DNA of 64,000 nucleotides from Armigeres subalbatus (GCF_024139115.2 NC_085140.1:14701085-14765084), one strand, 5' to 3'; shown: positions 11,055 to 23,120, counted from the first letter of the stretch. The notes: generated by a model from the letters alone, not told the origin. A program made the numbers and translations.

Positions 11055-12158
11055 AGAAATCCAATCCCATTCAAGTCACTTCAGGAGTTCCACAAGGCTC
11101 CCATCTTGGCCCTCTTTTATTTATATTGTATGTAAATGACATTTCCCTCATTCTCAAAAATATAAAGCTTTTAATTTATGCCGATGACATAAAGTTTTTT
11201 ATGGAAATAAAAAAAGAAGGCGACATTATTGTATTCCAGAATGAAATACAGATGTTTTATACATGGTGCAGAAAAAGCCTATTGCAACTAAATGTAAAGA
11301 AATGCAACATCATATCATTCAGCAGAAAAAGAATAACACCATATACACAAATTGTACTAGTAAACAAAACTGTAGAAAGAAGTGAAAGAGTTAGGGATTT
11401 AGGAGTGATTTTAGATTCAAAACTAACTCTTGTTGATCACTATAACACAATCATTCACAAAGCTAATAATATGCTAGGCTTTATCAAGCGCTTCTGTTTC
11501 AACTTTCAGGATCCCTATACAATCAAAACACTATATATTTCATATGTACGATCCATACTGGAGTATTGTAGCAATGTATGGTCGCCTTACTTAACCACAC
11601 ATGAAGAAAGAATATAATCAGTACAAAAACAATTTCTACTATACGCTCTTCGTAAATTAGGTTGGACGTCATTTCCTCTTCCATCTTATGAATCACGTTG
11701 CATGCTTATAAACATACAAACATTGAAACAGCGTCGAGAGTTTGCAACGGTTTCATTTGTTAACGATATAGTTTGACTCAACTGAAATTTTGTCGAAATT
11801 AAATTTTTACATACCTTCTCGGCTACTTCGACATAGGACTTTATTTTTCACTAATCACCGCCGTACAAATTATGCCAAATTTGGACCTCTTAAACGAATG
11901 ATGGCTGTTTATAATCAACACTGCGAAGCTATTGACTTAACAATGTCTCGGCATAACATTAAACAATATTTTCAAAAAACAAACATAAGAAATTCAACAA
12001 TTTAAATTCATAATTACAAACAACTTTAGCAAAAAAATATTTTTTTTAAATGTTTTTTATTGTATTTCATAATCTACTATAGCATTACGAAAAAAAACAT
12101 GTATATGTATTTGTACTAGTCTACGTCGGTTGACGAAATAAATAAATAAATAAATAAA
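11055..12158 (+). pseudogene. CR1/Jockey-group LINE 3' end with RT
   Basis: The reverse transcriptase is open from about 11,055: TSGVPQGSHLGPLLF (motif 4) is followed by YADDIKFF, the catalytic Asp pair, then LNVKKCNIISFSRKR and RDLGVILDSKLT, then LYISYVRSILEYCSNVWSP. An in-frame TAA at about 11,616 and a frameshift at about 11,775 break it. The next frame ends at 12,004 after RTNYAKFGPLKRMMAVYNQ. A short 3' UTR ends in an AAATA tail (12,138-12,158). The copy is 5'-truncated in the palm domain. Tail and motifs fit a CR1/L2/Jockey-group element; the exact clade is not resolved. Confidence 0.85.
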
Positions 12159-12168
12159 GGTAAATATA

Positions 12169-12465
12169 TTAAGCTCTTTTAGTGGAATGTATTAAACCGT
12201 CTAAGACGAATTAAGTACTGTCCATTTAATTCCACCAGTTAATTTTCGTTATCTTTGCAGATACGTATTTCGACCACAACTGTGTGGTCGTCTTCAGTGT
12301 CTCGTACTTGACTCGACTTACGAGTCTCGTACTTGACTCGACACTCGAGTACGAGACACTGAAGACGACCACACAGTTGTGGTCGAAATACGTATCTGCA
12401 AAGATAACGAAAATTAACTGGTGGAATTAAATGGACAGTACTTAATTCGTCTTAGACGGTTTAAA
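12169..12465. mobile_element. Long-hairpin MITE, copy 2
   Basis: Arms of about 120 bp (12,192-12,320 and 12,340-12,465) are inverse copies, with ATACGTATTTCGACCACAAC and CTTCAGTGTCTCGTACTTG in each. The centre repeats CGAGTCTCGTACTTGACTCG, so the loop itself is palindromic. The left edge AAGCTCTTTTAGTGGAATGT reappears inverted at the right edge of copy 3 (53,244-53,263), which helps define the true terminus. It lies about 10 bp beyond the LINE tail. Confidence 0.8.
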
Positions 12466-13085
12466 TAAAGGTGTTTTTGCTTAGGCCCTTGTCAAAAGTT
12501 ACACCATAGTTAAAATGGCAAACCAATGATGCAGATAATGTTTTTTGGCCGTAAAGGATGTATATTCAAAATTTCAGAGTAATCAAAAAATACAAAATTG
12601 AAATTTTGAAAAAAAAAATCATGATTTCACAGAGAATTGCTTTATATTACAACATTCTTAGAAATATTTATAATCTTGAGATGAAGACGGTCATTGTTTG
12701 GCTTATCTATCATTACGAAATTAATTCTAAATTGTATTGAAACCACATTGGCTTCATATTAAAAAAATTTAAACAAAATCACGGATTTCATTTTGATGCA
12801 AGCACCGGATAAGGAAATTCTGAAGATTGGAATCTTCTAATGTGCTTATTATATACTACTTCTATCAATACTAGTAGTAAGCAAATGAAATAAGTAGAAA
12901 TTAGATGAGAATCAAACTAGTCATAGATTACTTGATGAAATGCAATGATGTTTTCAATGAAACTAATGTGTTCACGCATTGGAGTTTCTTGATTATACCA
13001 CTTATCTTGCACATAAGGTAAAAGTAAAACATGAAAAACTGGGTGCTATTGCGATTTAGGACAAATCATATTCGTTTATCAACAC
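12466..13085. other. A+T-rich DNA, no gene
   Basis: One 60-codon frame (12,558-12,740) has low-complexity Lys/Ile/Tyr composition typical of chance frames in A+T-rich DNA. A 45-bp stretch near 13,050-13,095 is repeated with changes at 14,030-14,070, so a local duplication is likely. Confidence 0.35.
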
Positions 13086-13107
13086 ATACCGAAATTGTTT
13101 TGTAAAT

Positions 13108-13764
13108 GAGGGGCTTGGTGGTCATATGGCTACCGCTTCTGCCTCATACGCAGGAGGTCGTGGGTTCAATCCCAGGCCCGTTCAATTTCTCCTACTTTGT
13201 CTCTTTTCATATATTTCTCATGTTCTAGCAATCGCTAGAACTGGAAATGGGCTTTCATGCCGTTTCCATCTTCTATTCCTATACCTACAACTTGATTAGT
13301 TCTAGCAGATTATTGTTAGAATTCGAAATGAGCGAAAAAGTTCGTTTCGGCATCCAATTTAGAATACTACACCACACCACCCTTTCATAATTATCACATT
13401 GGCAACCCGTTAACCAAGACGAACCTCTGCCATAAAACCTGAACCCCAAGATTCCAATAAAATTCCGCAGGAGCTCATGGCGAGTGCAGAGGTGTTCTCG
13501 GCTTGCAGTGGGCGAGTGACTGCATCATCAATTAATTCCCATCCCCGATGACCGTGAGGACGTGGCCAGCGCCGTTATCGACTATCCAAAATACTAGAGC
13601 TCTCGGACTGTGCACATTGAGGTTGGAGAGCAAATCCCATGCTTCCATCCATTGGCTCCCTGTGCAATTGCGATTGTTCTGGTCGATCACGGAGTAGCAA
13701 CTACGAAATGCACGGTCATCATAAAAAAAAATAAAAATTAAAAAAAATAAAACAATAAACAAAA
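13108..13764 (+). mobile_element. tRNA-headed retroelement with 22-bp target duplication
   Basis: The insertion is bracketed by a perfect 22-bp direct repeat at 13,086-13,107 and 13,765-13,786 that starts ATACCGAAATTG. The 5' head (13,111-13,181) is tRNA-like: GGGCTTG pairs with CAGGCCC, the A-box region is TGGTGGTCATATGG, the anticodon loop is CTCATAC (CAT), and the B box is GGGTTCAATCCC. A body of about 550 bp follows, and the 3' end is an A-rich tail (13,726-13,764). These are the marks of LINE-driven retroposition. At 657 bp it is long for a SINE, so the body may be a fused transcript or a composite. The head is also found on the minus strand at 36,507. Confidence 0.85.
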
Positions 13765-13786
13765 ATACCGAAATTGTTTTGTAAAT

Positions 13787-14823
13787 TTCAAATTAGAAAA
13801 CATTGATTAGGAAGCTTTCGACAAATTGAAGTTTCCTTAGCCAACATTGAAATCATGCCGTTCTATGTTCCAAGCGTAGAATTATTTGTGGCAACTGCTG
13901 CAACTCCAGTGCCCTTGAATACAACTCCAGTGCCCCCTCAGTAAGAAAATCTAAATCTAAACTGTAAAATAATTTCATATGCGGGAAAGAGCTCTTTGCA
14001 CAAAAGTTATGCAAATATCTCGAGAGAGTTGATTTAGGTCTAATCATATTCGTTTATCAACGTATACCGAACTTGTGTTTATTGAGAAGAAAGAACGGCA
14101 TGAACTTATAGAACTGATAAAATGGATGTCATACTTATCCAGAAGAGGGTAAACTAAGCTGCTTGTAAATGATCTCTTGTAGAATGAAGAACTAATTTTT
14201 AACAATAGAAGCATTGCAATAATCGAAATTGAATTAAATTATCTTTATTTACGAGATTTTCGACCCTAGGCCAGGGGAAAGGTTCGATGGAACAATATGT
14301 GAAAACATGCAACCATGAGCGAAATTAGCGTTACACTTCGTGAAAGTTACTAGCGGAATATTTAAATATCCAGAAGATTTATTGTAAGATAATGAACATC
14401 CTTTCGCATTTGAGGTTTTTTTCTGCTAGTAACTAGAAGATAATTCCCACCAAGCATTCACAACCTAACGCACATTTTCAAAATGAGCTAGTAGAACAAT
14501 TTTGAACAACATAAATCTATAACAATTTTTTTAGATGAATTTAAAAGAAAAACTTTTAGATATGGCTAACCTAGCACTTAACGATTCAGTAAGAGAATTC
14601 GATTTTTCAAGAAACGATAAAAGAAAGAAGTAGGATGTATGTGGATCATAAGCAGAACGCCAAGAATTCTAAAATTGATGTCGGATTTTATGAATTTGCT
14701 AAACATGTCATCAAACGTAACGAATTTCATAAACAACCACATGTTGTGTTGAAGAGGAAAGCTTGACTACCGGACATTAAGAATCGGATCAGATCAGAAA
14801 CAAACGTGTACTCCAGAGAATCG
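13787..14823. other. Unique A+T-rich DNA
   Basis: A short duplicated segment (near 14,030-14,070) matches the sequence left of the retroelement at 13,050-13,095. The phrase TTTACGAGATTTTCGACCC near 14,248 may be part of an old element. No coding signal was recognised. Confidence 0.3.
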
Positions 14824-14829
14824 TTACAG

Positions 14830-15025
14830 TAATGATCCATGGAAAATGATCCATAAAAAACTATATTTTGATTCATAAAACTTCAAATTTGCGCAATCAG
14901 TATCGTGATGATGATCCATACATTTGGTCATATGATTAATAATTTTGATCAGTTGATTCATAATGTTGTTGATATGATCAATAATTTCAGTAATATGATC
15001 CATAAATTTTAAATGAATTGTGGAT
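14830..15025. repeat. Degenerate ATGATCCATAAA-type repeat
   Basis: The words TGATCCAT, TGATTCAT and ATATGATC recur about ten times with irregular spacing of about 15-20 bp. The minus-strand frame reads as an Ile/Met/His/Asn-rich peptide purely because of this repeat. Confidence 0.5.
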
Positions 15026-17243
15026 CTATAATAAGTTAGCTTTTGGAGTGAAATGATAGTATTTCGGTACACCTTTATTGTACGTGACACAAGTCCTTAT
15101 TCCAATAATGCCTGAACTGATTCTTATTCTTGTGTCTTTAGTATCTTTAAAAAATAATGAAATTTCAAAAGCATTGCTGTGATACACGTCTTTTATCCTT
15201 CTTTCAAACGACAATATGAGACTACCGTTACGGGTTTGACTTTTATTAGCCCATTATTGCAGCCTCTAATCGTTTCAGGCTCATGTAACATGTCTGCAGT
15301 TTACTACATTTTCCACAATAATTGAGATATTTCTCACCGAAGTGCGTTGATTTATTGCTGACCTGCTGCGGCCGTTTGCTGTCATTATTACCAAGCGTTT
15401 CGGTTACAGCGATGGCAATTGGCAGTTGGCAGTTTGGCCGACACAACCCTTGCCTGTACGAACGAAGGTAGATCCTTTTCCTACGACCGCAATTCGATGT
15501 AGTGACGATCTCCTCGGCGACGTACAGTTAGTTGTACGCTTTTTACGAGCCGATAATTAACGAGAATAATGTCGGGGCTGTTTGCTGTTAGCCAAGATTT
15601 TAATTGGAAAATTTCATTCATACAGATCTCGGCGTCACGGCGCGAGTAGGGCAATTCGTGCGACCATCCAACGCGTTTGTCATATCACCACGAACAACAT
15701 CTCACGGCCAGTAAAACAGTCTATATTTATTATCCGCATTTGAGACGATTTGGTACTCGTCGAACATGTGTTTTGGCGGCGGCTGTACGGCAATGGCAGC
15801 ATGCCGTGCTGATTTGGGAAAATCCTTAGCGACGCGACGGTGATGTTTGCACCCTTTGGTATGCAAATGCAACACGCATGTGAGCAATTCCAACCTTGAT
15901 TAGATTTCCGCTTTTCGAGGGAAGATGCTTGTCTGTCTGCCGGCATGCCTGCATCAATTTTTCACGAAAAGATTAAATTTATAACTACGAAGAAATATAG
16001 TCGCACATATTTTACCAATTAAACTTTGCTCTCTGCTACTGGAGCCGTCATACAGATGGCGGTAATTTTCTTCCACCTATTCGACGCAGCAGGCTGTAAC
16101 CGAACTAAAGGCAAATCTCTGCGCTTACTTAGCATTGGCATTAGCACTCCGGTTGCCATCATCTGTTTCTAGTTTTGTGCTAAAATTTTCCGCGAATTTC
16201 TCTCATTTCATCCATTAAGCTAGAGGAGGTATAGAGTACCGTACTGCGTTAGCTACTCGCTTCTAACAACTGCAATGCATATGCGAGATTTGCTGTTCGT
16301 ATGAACCGCCACGCCAGAGTCGAGGTCTTTTTATCTTTCCATTCCGGAGGGATAACTGCGTTGTCTCGTAACAAATGGTTTAATGGTTAGCACGTTCTTC
16401 GGAAAGTGATTTCAGAAGCGGTTATTGGCAGCCTGTGGAAAAACCTCTCAACACGATAAACATATTTGCCGGTGCTAGCTATCTGCTCACCGAGGCAATG
16501 GATTACCCTTACAAGTGAGTGAGTGTTCAATTAACACCTCGGCGATAGAATTGAAATCAATGTAACGGAAATGAACGGTAAATTGACTGGTTGACAAGAC
16601 GGGAATAGGTAGGTTTGAGATAACGAAACATTGAATTGCTTTCACTTAAAATGTTATGTGGATTGCAATCCGAGATTGTTGGATGTGTTGTAATTGAAGC
16701 CGATTATATTGAGATCCTATAAGAATGGAATCAATCAAAATCAATGAATATCCAAAGTATTTACAGTCAGATGGCTTTAATACTAAATTTATTTTAAATT
16801 CAAAGGAAATACTGACAAGATAAATAGGCTACTTTAGAACTAGCTTCCTGACAAATGAATAAATTCCAATAAATGCTCTAAATACTGTTCTAATCAAAAA
16901 CCTAAGACGCAGACAAGCCAGACAGTAATGAAATTGGGGAAATGCGATGCCCCCCAGTGGGCCTTTTTGACATCGGTGAAAAATGTTGCGAGGGACTCAG
17001 AACCCGGGCTTGGGTTCCCGGGCTACCCGGTCACTGGAGGCGTGGGGACTTATTGCCTTAGAGTAGCCAAGGAATTCCCGAAAGCCTCGAGTTGTGGGAA
17101 CTTGCTCCCAAGATTGATCTCGACAACTTACTGTGACTTCGCGGAAGTGCTGGAGGAACGAGAGGCTCCGGTCAATTGAAACTCTGAGAACTATCACAAT
17201 TTTTTTTTTTTGGGATGGGCTGGACACCCAATTTAAGACTCGA
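15026..17243. other. Unique DNA, no defensible gene
   Basis: From 15,250 to 16,560 the composition is mixed and non-repetitive, with G+C-rich islands near 15,410, 15,770 and 16,310. Around 16,925-17,180 an 83-codon plus frame is open, G+C-richer than its surroundings, and begins close to the MITE at 17,244; it may be a LINE 5' UTR or an old gene piece. No domain or splice structure is convincing. Confidence 0.35.
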
Positions 17244-17636
17244 CCCGAGCAAAGCTTGAGAGCAAATCGATATCTAATTTTGTTGTTGTGAAATCGCCTA
17301 ATTTTGATAACTCAGGTTGATATCCTTTTGGTCGTTTTAACGGTTAAAAGATCAAAATCTACAGCAGAAAAATCTTACTGTGACATCAAATCGAAAACTA
17401 TTCCTGCTATCGATGAGAGCAAATCGAAAACTAATTTTGATATTGGTTCCGATAACAAAATAAGTACACAGTTTGATGTCAGATCCTACAATTTAGAAAT
17501 CAACTGCAAAATGAGATCAAAATATGTAATCAGTCATGATGATTCATATTTGAAAACAAATTATGATTTCGATTTGATATCAATATCAAAATATGTTTTC
17601 TATATGCTCTCATTATGTTTTCAGACTTTGCTCGGG
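17244..17636. mobile_element. MITE with CCCGAGCAAAG termini
   Basis: The element begins CCCGAGCAAAGCTTGAGAGC and ends with the approximate inverse (GCTCTC about 30 bp in from the end, then CTTTGCTCGGG at 17,626-17,636). The interior repeats the phrase AATCGAAAACTA and ATCAAAATATG. A 115-codon Ser/Lys/Asp-rich open frame inside results from this A+T-rich repeat. The TIR resembles CCCGAGCAGGAG at 9087 in its first seven bases, so the two may be distantly related. Confidence 0.65.
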
Positions 17637-17769
17637 GATCCAGATAGTTGATGTCTCCACCTGCAGACGTGTCCTCGTACGCATTTGCTGGCTGTCATAG
17701 TCATACTCCTTGAGAGGGCGAACGACAGCTCAGGAGCGGAAAATAGAGAATTAAAAGCGGCATTTTGTG

Positions 17770-18030
17770 AATCCTAAGGAACTCGAAAGTTGGAGAGAGA
17801 CGAAGATCTGTTGGCAACAGTCCGCTGAAAATAAGCTGGATAGTCGTTGACGGAGACTAAACCAGTAAAATATTCCCCGAGAGCATTGGCCACCTCCGGG
17901 GGATCGGAGATGGTACGATCTGGTGTGTCGAGATGGATGAGGGAAGATCTTCGCTTACCGCGGATTGCGTTCACTTTTCCCCAAAGTTCGGCCGCAGATT
18001 GGCCGGGGTTGAATTCACTCAAAAACTGAA
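17770..18030 (-). pseudogene. Jockey-group LINE fragment between EN and RT
   Basis: The minus-strand frame (82 codons) reads EFNPGQSAAELWGKVNAIRG, then DTPDRTISDPPEVANALGEY. This matches the linker of Jockey/I-group LINE ORF2 proteins, where a Trp-x-Lys helix and a 'DP.E.A..L..YF' motif precede the RT. Only this segment remains; no RT catalytic motif is nearby. Confidence 0.7.
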
Positions 18031-18131
18031 GTTTGATATGTCCTGTTTAATTGTATTGATGTGTTTTTTATGTATACTGACTGCTGTATTATGAGCATAT
18101 TTTATAAATAAAAATAAATAAATAAATAAAT
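18031..18131 (+). mobile_element. LINE 3' end with AAATA tail
   Basis: A short A+T-rich UTR ends with a run of AAATA units at 18,103-18,131, as in LINE families whose 3' ends are microsatellite-like. It lies head-on to the minus-strand LINE fragment, so these are two separate insertions. The body of this one is lost. Confidence 0.5.
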
Positions 18132-18533
18132 GTTTCTCATACAAGAATTCCTCAGAAATTCTCCTAAATACTTATTTAGGAGTTTTGCCCCTCCAAAGGT
18201 CAGGACAATTCCTTCGCACGAGTTTTGAGTTCTCTTCCAGAAATTAAGATGAATTTCTTCTTAAGGAATTTGGAAGAATTTATCCTCCGAGGATCCCGAC
18301 GAATTATTCACCTCATTCTAAAAATTCTAGATTATTCTCTCACTAATAACTTTGGGAATTGCTCTCTCACGAAATATGAGGAAATTATCTCCTATGAATT
18401 ATAGGAAATATCTTCTCCTTGTATTCTGGGGAATTCCTTCGATAGGACTTCTAAAAAATTCCTTCTACTAGAATTCTTGTGAAATTGTAGGGGAAGGGTG
18501 ATCTACACTCTCAGTAATTCACTCCAAGAATTC

Positions 18534-18685
18534 TCGCTTAACTTTTCAAAAGGACCTAAGTAACATTTTTTTCATGAATTAATTTGAATAGCGCAATAAA
18601 CAGAAAAACATGAAAGCTTTCGATTGCAGTACTCAAATTAATTCATGAAAAAATGTTACTTAGGTCCTTTTGAAAAGTTAAGCGA
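18534..18685. mobile_element. 152-bp GAATTC-targeting MITE, copy 1
   Basis: The element has about 58-bp terminal inverted repeats beginning TCGCTTAACTTTTCAAAAGG and a short centre. GAATTC flanks both ends (18,528-18,533 and 18,686-18,691). Copy 2 at 32,496-32,647 has the same length and a few base differences. The size and lack of an open frame mark it as non-autonomous. Confidence 0.9.
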
Positions 18686-18845
18686 GAATTCCTTATCTAT
18701 GAGTATTAGGGATTCCCTTGTCCAGAAGTTCTGAGGAATGAATAATGCGTATCCCAGAATTTCTGTATGGGAAACTCCTAGAAAATTTCCATATCAGTTC
18801 CTGTAAATTTTTGTAGGATTTTCTGACCTTCAGGAATTTTATCAT

Positions 18846-19110
18846 CTAATTTTTTTTTGTTGGCATTACATCCCCCATTTGAAAATTGCCGTATTACAGC
18901 TTGGTGTTCATTAAGCACTTCTACAGTTTTTATCTGCGAGGTTTCTAAGTAGATTCACTATTTTTGGATTCCTGTGCCATAACACTAGCACGATGATGCT
19001 CATAGGTATAGGGAATAACCAAAAAACATACACTGTACCATGAAATGGATCCAGTAACCTTCTGCATGGCCTTGCTTTGTGGCCTTCAGGCTACGGAAGG
19101 CATAATTCAG
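18846..19110 (-). mobile_element. Decayed Feilai-like SINE
   Basis: Read on the minus strand it follows the copies at 44,664 and 60,762 in order: a region like GGCCACAAAGCAAGGCCATG, a middle with the CATCATCGTG word, AACCTCGCAG, AGAAGTGCTTAATGAACACC and finally GGATGTAATGCC. Many substitutions and the loss of the B-box region make it the oldest of the three. It lies inside the GAATTC array. Confidence 0.65.
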
Positions 19111-19498
19111 GGGTTTGACAGTATTTTCACTAGAAATTAAGAACCCTTCCGAACGAACTGAAATTCATGAAGAAATTTCAAGAAGAAATCCTGGAGAGAA
19201 AAAAAAATTCTCCTTGAAATCCTTCTAGAAGCTCCCCTGGGAACTTCTAAATTCCTCCGGAAAGTTATCCACAAATTCCTCTGAAAATCGTTCGTAAACC
19301 CTTCTCATGTAATTGTAATTCCTCCTTATCTAGAAACCCCCCCCACTATTTTTTTTAGGAAATTCACGAGGAAATTCCTTGAAGATATCTTTTCTTCTCT
19401 CCAAGATTTACTTTTAGATATTTCTTCGGATATTCTCTCTTTAGGAAGAATCCGGCATTTCCTTCAGGCATGCATTCGAGAGTTCCGTCAAGAATACA

Positions 19499-19792
19499 TG
19501 TTACATTTCGCACCTCATTGCATAATACTCACCCCTAGCTATAAATCAACCAATTAAGATGTGTAAGGAATAACAACAAAACCTCTTGTTTAGCGAGTGT
19601 GGAGGTTCTGTTGGCAAGGAGGCAATCGGCTTCAGACAAATCACCGAAATTGTGAGTTATACATTATTTCTAATTATGTAAATAACTATCAATAAATATA
19701 TTATTTCAGCTTTTTAGCTAATGAATTACAAATATGTATTTTATTTGCTGTAAGCATCGGTTCGAAGCCACCAGCCAATAGCTCCCGCAACA
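19499..19792. mobile_element. Solo LTR
   Basis: The 294-bp block starts TGTTACATTTCGC and ends CCCGCAACA, giving TG...CA boundaries with short inverted ends TGTT/AACA. It is bracketed by the 5-bp duplication ATACA (19,494-19,498 and 19,793-19,797). No internal region is present, so it is a solo LTR left by LTR-LTR recombination. TGTT...AACA ends and a 5-bp duplication are compatible with BEL/Pao or gypsy families; the family is not determined. AATAAATATATT near 19,690 could serve as a polyadenylation region. Confidence 0.8.
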
Positions 19793-22310
19793 ATACATAC
19801 GGAATTTCTTCCCAAAATTCTACCAGAAGTTTCTTCAAAAATTTATGACGGAAATCCTCCGATTTAGCTCCATAATTTCACTTGTAAATCTATAAGAAAT
19901 TCCTTCGGAAATTCTTCTAGGAACTTCTCCGGGCATTCCTCTCGGAACTCTTCCTTTAATTCCTACGGGATTACTTCCAGGAAATTTTCCGGGAATACCT
20001 CCAAACATTCAATAGCGAAATCAATTACTTCAGAATATCCTTCAAGAAATCCTCTAGAAATATCTCCATGAATTTCTCCTGGAATTCGTCCAAGTATTTC
20101 CCCAGAAATTCTTACAGGTATTTTTTCGGGAGTTTCTTCAAGTACTTCTCCAGGAATTCCTTCAGGATTTTTTCCGGGAGATTTTCCGCGGAAGTGTACT
20201 AGAATTCCTTCCGGACTTCACTCGGAATTTACTCGGATATCTGCCAAGAGTTCTTCCAAAAATTTATTCGGAACAATCCGCAGAGATTTTCTTCAGCAAT
20301 TAATCTGGGAATACTTTCAGGATTTTATTTGGGAATTTCTGCATTAATTTCTCCTGGTATTTATCTGGGAATTCCTTCAGATATTTTTTCGGAAATTCCT
20401 TTAGGAACTCCTCTAAGAATTATTTCAGCACTTCCATGTGGGAACTCCTCCGGAAGTGCTTGTGGGAGTTACTCAGGGAGTTTTTCTAGGATTTTTCCAA
20501 GAAATTCTCCGGTAATACCTCCAGGAACTTTACAGGTAATTCCTGGACGATATTTGGCAAGAACTTCACGGGAAATGGGATTTTGGAAGTTCCTCCAGAA
20601 ATATTTTTTCTCTTCCTCTAGGGTATTCCACTGGATGTTCCTCTGAAATTCCACTAGTAGTTCCTTCGGGAATTCAATCAGGCTTTCTTCCAGGAATTCA
20701 TTTAGCATTTCTTTAGGCATTTATCTACAAATTCCTCCAGAAGTTCCTCGGAGAATTTCTCTGGGAGTTCTTACGGGAATTCCTCCGGGAGGTTCTTTTA
20801 GAAATTCTTCCAGGAGTTCCTCCTGGAATTGTTACGGAAATTCCTTTGGGAGTCCATCCTAGAATTCTTACGAGAGTTCCTCCAGGATTTACTACGGAAA
20901 TTCTTCCTGTAGTTCTTCAATAAATTTCTCCAAAAGTTCCACCGGCAGTTCCTCCGAAAATTCCTCTGAAAATTTCTCCGGAAATTCCTATAGAAAATCC
21001 CCCGGGAGCTCCTCCGGAAATTACTCTGGGAGTTCCTCCGGGAGTTCCTTTTCAGAGAAACACCCGGAGAAACTGCAGGTGAAACTCCCGGAGGGATTCT
21101 CGTAGAAACTGCTGGTGGATCTCCCGGAGGAATTCCCGAAGGAACTGCCGGAGGAGCTCCCGTAAGATCTCCCGTAAGAACTCCCGGAGGAATTTCAGGA
21201 GGAACTCCTAGAAAAATTCCTAGAAGACCTCCCGGATGAGCTCCCAGAGAAACTATCGGAAAAACTTCGGGAGGAATTTCCAGCTTAATTTCTGAAGAAA
21301 GCCTAAATGATTTCTTGAAAAAAGCCTGAATGATTTCCAAGAAGAGCTGCTGGTGGAACTCCCGGAGGAATTTCCGGAGAAACTCCCGGATGAATTGCCG
21401 GTGGAATTCCCTGGAGGAACTCTCGAAGGAATTTTCTGGAAGAATTTCTGAAGAAACTCCCGGAAGAATTTTCAAAGGAACGCCGGGGAAACTACCAGAA
21501 GCATTCTCGGCAACAAGAGAATTCATCTTATAGACAGACAAATCTCGTCTAGCTGAAACCTTTGTTAGGGAAATTCTCGGAGGAGCTTCTGGTGGAAAAT
21601 CTATATAAATTCCTGAAGAAGCCTAAATAAATTCCAATTCTGCCGAAATTCCCGGAAGAATTTTCAGAGGAACTGCCGATAGAACTACCGGAATAATTCT
21701 CGAAGGAAATCCTAGAGAAATTCTTGGTGGAAATGCCGGTGGAACTCCTGGAAGAATTCCAGGAGGAATTTTCGGAGAAACTCCTGGAGGATCTCCCAGT
21801 GGAAATCTTGAAGTTTCCACCGGAATTCTTTCAGGATTTCATTGCGAATTAATCTAGGAACTCCTCCGAAAATTCCATTGTTGATTTCATTCCTGGAGAA
21901 ATTCTTTGAAATTTTCACAAGAAATTATTCGAAACAATTCACGGAAAATTTTATGGAATTTACACAAGAAATCCGAAGATTTTTCATGAAATTCTGAAGA
22001 ATGTTTACTGGCAATTCTGCGGAATTTCCACGGAATATTCTTATTTTTAAAAATTATGGGAAACAGCACGAAATTATTTGAATTATTGCAGGGAATTCTG
22101 CAGAACTTATAAAGAAGTTCGTGGAGATTTTCTTGGAGTAAATAATGGTGGAATTTTCGGATCAATTCCCTGCAAAATTTATGGTGGAATTCCTGAAGAC
22201 ACTGCCGAAGAAGTTGCTGGAGGCATTCCTAAAGAATCCCTGATAGAATTTCGGATAGAATGCCAGGAGCAATTGTCGAAGGAATTCCTGGAGAAAGCTT
22301 GCATATTGAT

Positions 22311-22660
22311 TTTTCTGCCTATTTTATAATAAATATTATTTCAGAGAGGATTTGTTTAGAAATTCAGATGTATGGTTCTAGTTTTATAGGAAGAATGCAG
22401 GATTTTTATAATAATTGTTATAGCCGATTCAATATTCTTTCTGAATACTAAGTTCATTAATATTTTTCTAACTTTATTTAAAAAATCTGATGAGCAATAA
22501 ATCACGCATTCCATTATTGTTTTAATCATTATTGTTTCGATTTGGTTTGGATTTGGTTTCATGTGTTAATATTCATGTGTTTTTATAAAACTACTATAAA
22601 ACTACGATTTAGAAGACCAAAAAAATTGCCCCCCCCCCCTTCTCGAAATCCTGGCTACGC
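22311..22660. other. A+T-rich spacer with a hAT-like end
   Basis: The stretch ends in a poly-C run (22,629-22,640) followed by TCTCGAAATCCTGGCTACGC, which resembles the inverse of the common hAT end CAGGGGCGTAGCCAGG. The other terminus is not visible, so only a truncated hAT-type MITE can be proposed. Confidence 0.35.
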
Positions 22661-23120
22661 GCATGGCCACCGCCGCCGTTTCAAAGTGGATCGGCGCACA
22701 GGCCTATTGGGGGCTGGTCTTTCATGTACGCAAGATACAACCGAACTACCCTCATGATGGTAGGGACACGTGGTCTGGCTTTTAGGAACCGCCTGTTACC
22801 TTCCGTAGATTGCTACATCAGACGAACGATGCGTGGTCTCATTGGGTCTAGTTCGAATTGAGTTGTTTAGCAAAGAAAAATTAAGGTTTTTATAGTTTAA
22901 AATAAAGAGCATGCTTTGCTGATCTCCAACATATTTTATTTTGTTTGTAAACCTTTTATTTACGTTTTTATACAGCAATCAATAAACCATTTTAATCGAT
23001 AGAATGACACTAACAATAATAGAATGACAGTTGGCCCATGCAGCATAAGAACAAATTTTTAGTCCCATATAAATTTAAAATGCAAATTAAAAATAGTTCC
23101 GGTGCTCCAAAAATTCTGAA
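22661..23120. other. Unique DNA, no gene
   Basis: A moderately G+C-rich piece (22,660-22,800) passes into A+T-rich DNA. No repeat or coding signal was recognised. Confidence 0.3.

Larger units (their letters stand above)
18132..22310. repeat. Degenerate GAATTCCTCC array with polarity switch
   Basis: About 4 kb of imperfect units such as GGAATTCCTCCGGGAGTTCC with a period near 24 bp and heavy drift. Up to about 21,058 the plus strand carries TTCCTCCGG-type units; from about 21,060 it carries the inverse AACTCCCGGAGGAA type, so the array is a giant inverted repeat around 21,056. Units are more degenerate toward both ends. It is interrupted by a 152-bp MITE (18,534), a decayed SINE (18,846) and a solo LTR (19,499). 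Frames of up to 247 codons come from the repeat. Confidence 0.9.

Noticed and set aside
16928..17179. 83-codon G+C-rich frame
   Set aside because: Possibly a LINE leader or old exon, but no motif or partner sequence confirms it.
20798..21541. 247-codon open frame on the minus strand
   Set aside because: It lies wholly in the GAATTC array, and its Pro/Gly/Ser/Arg repeats follow the DNA repeat.
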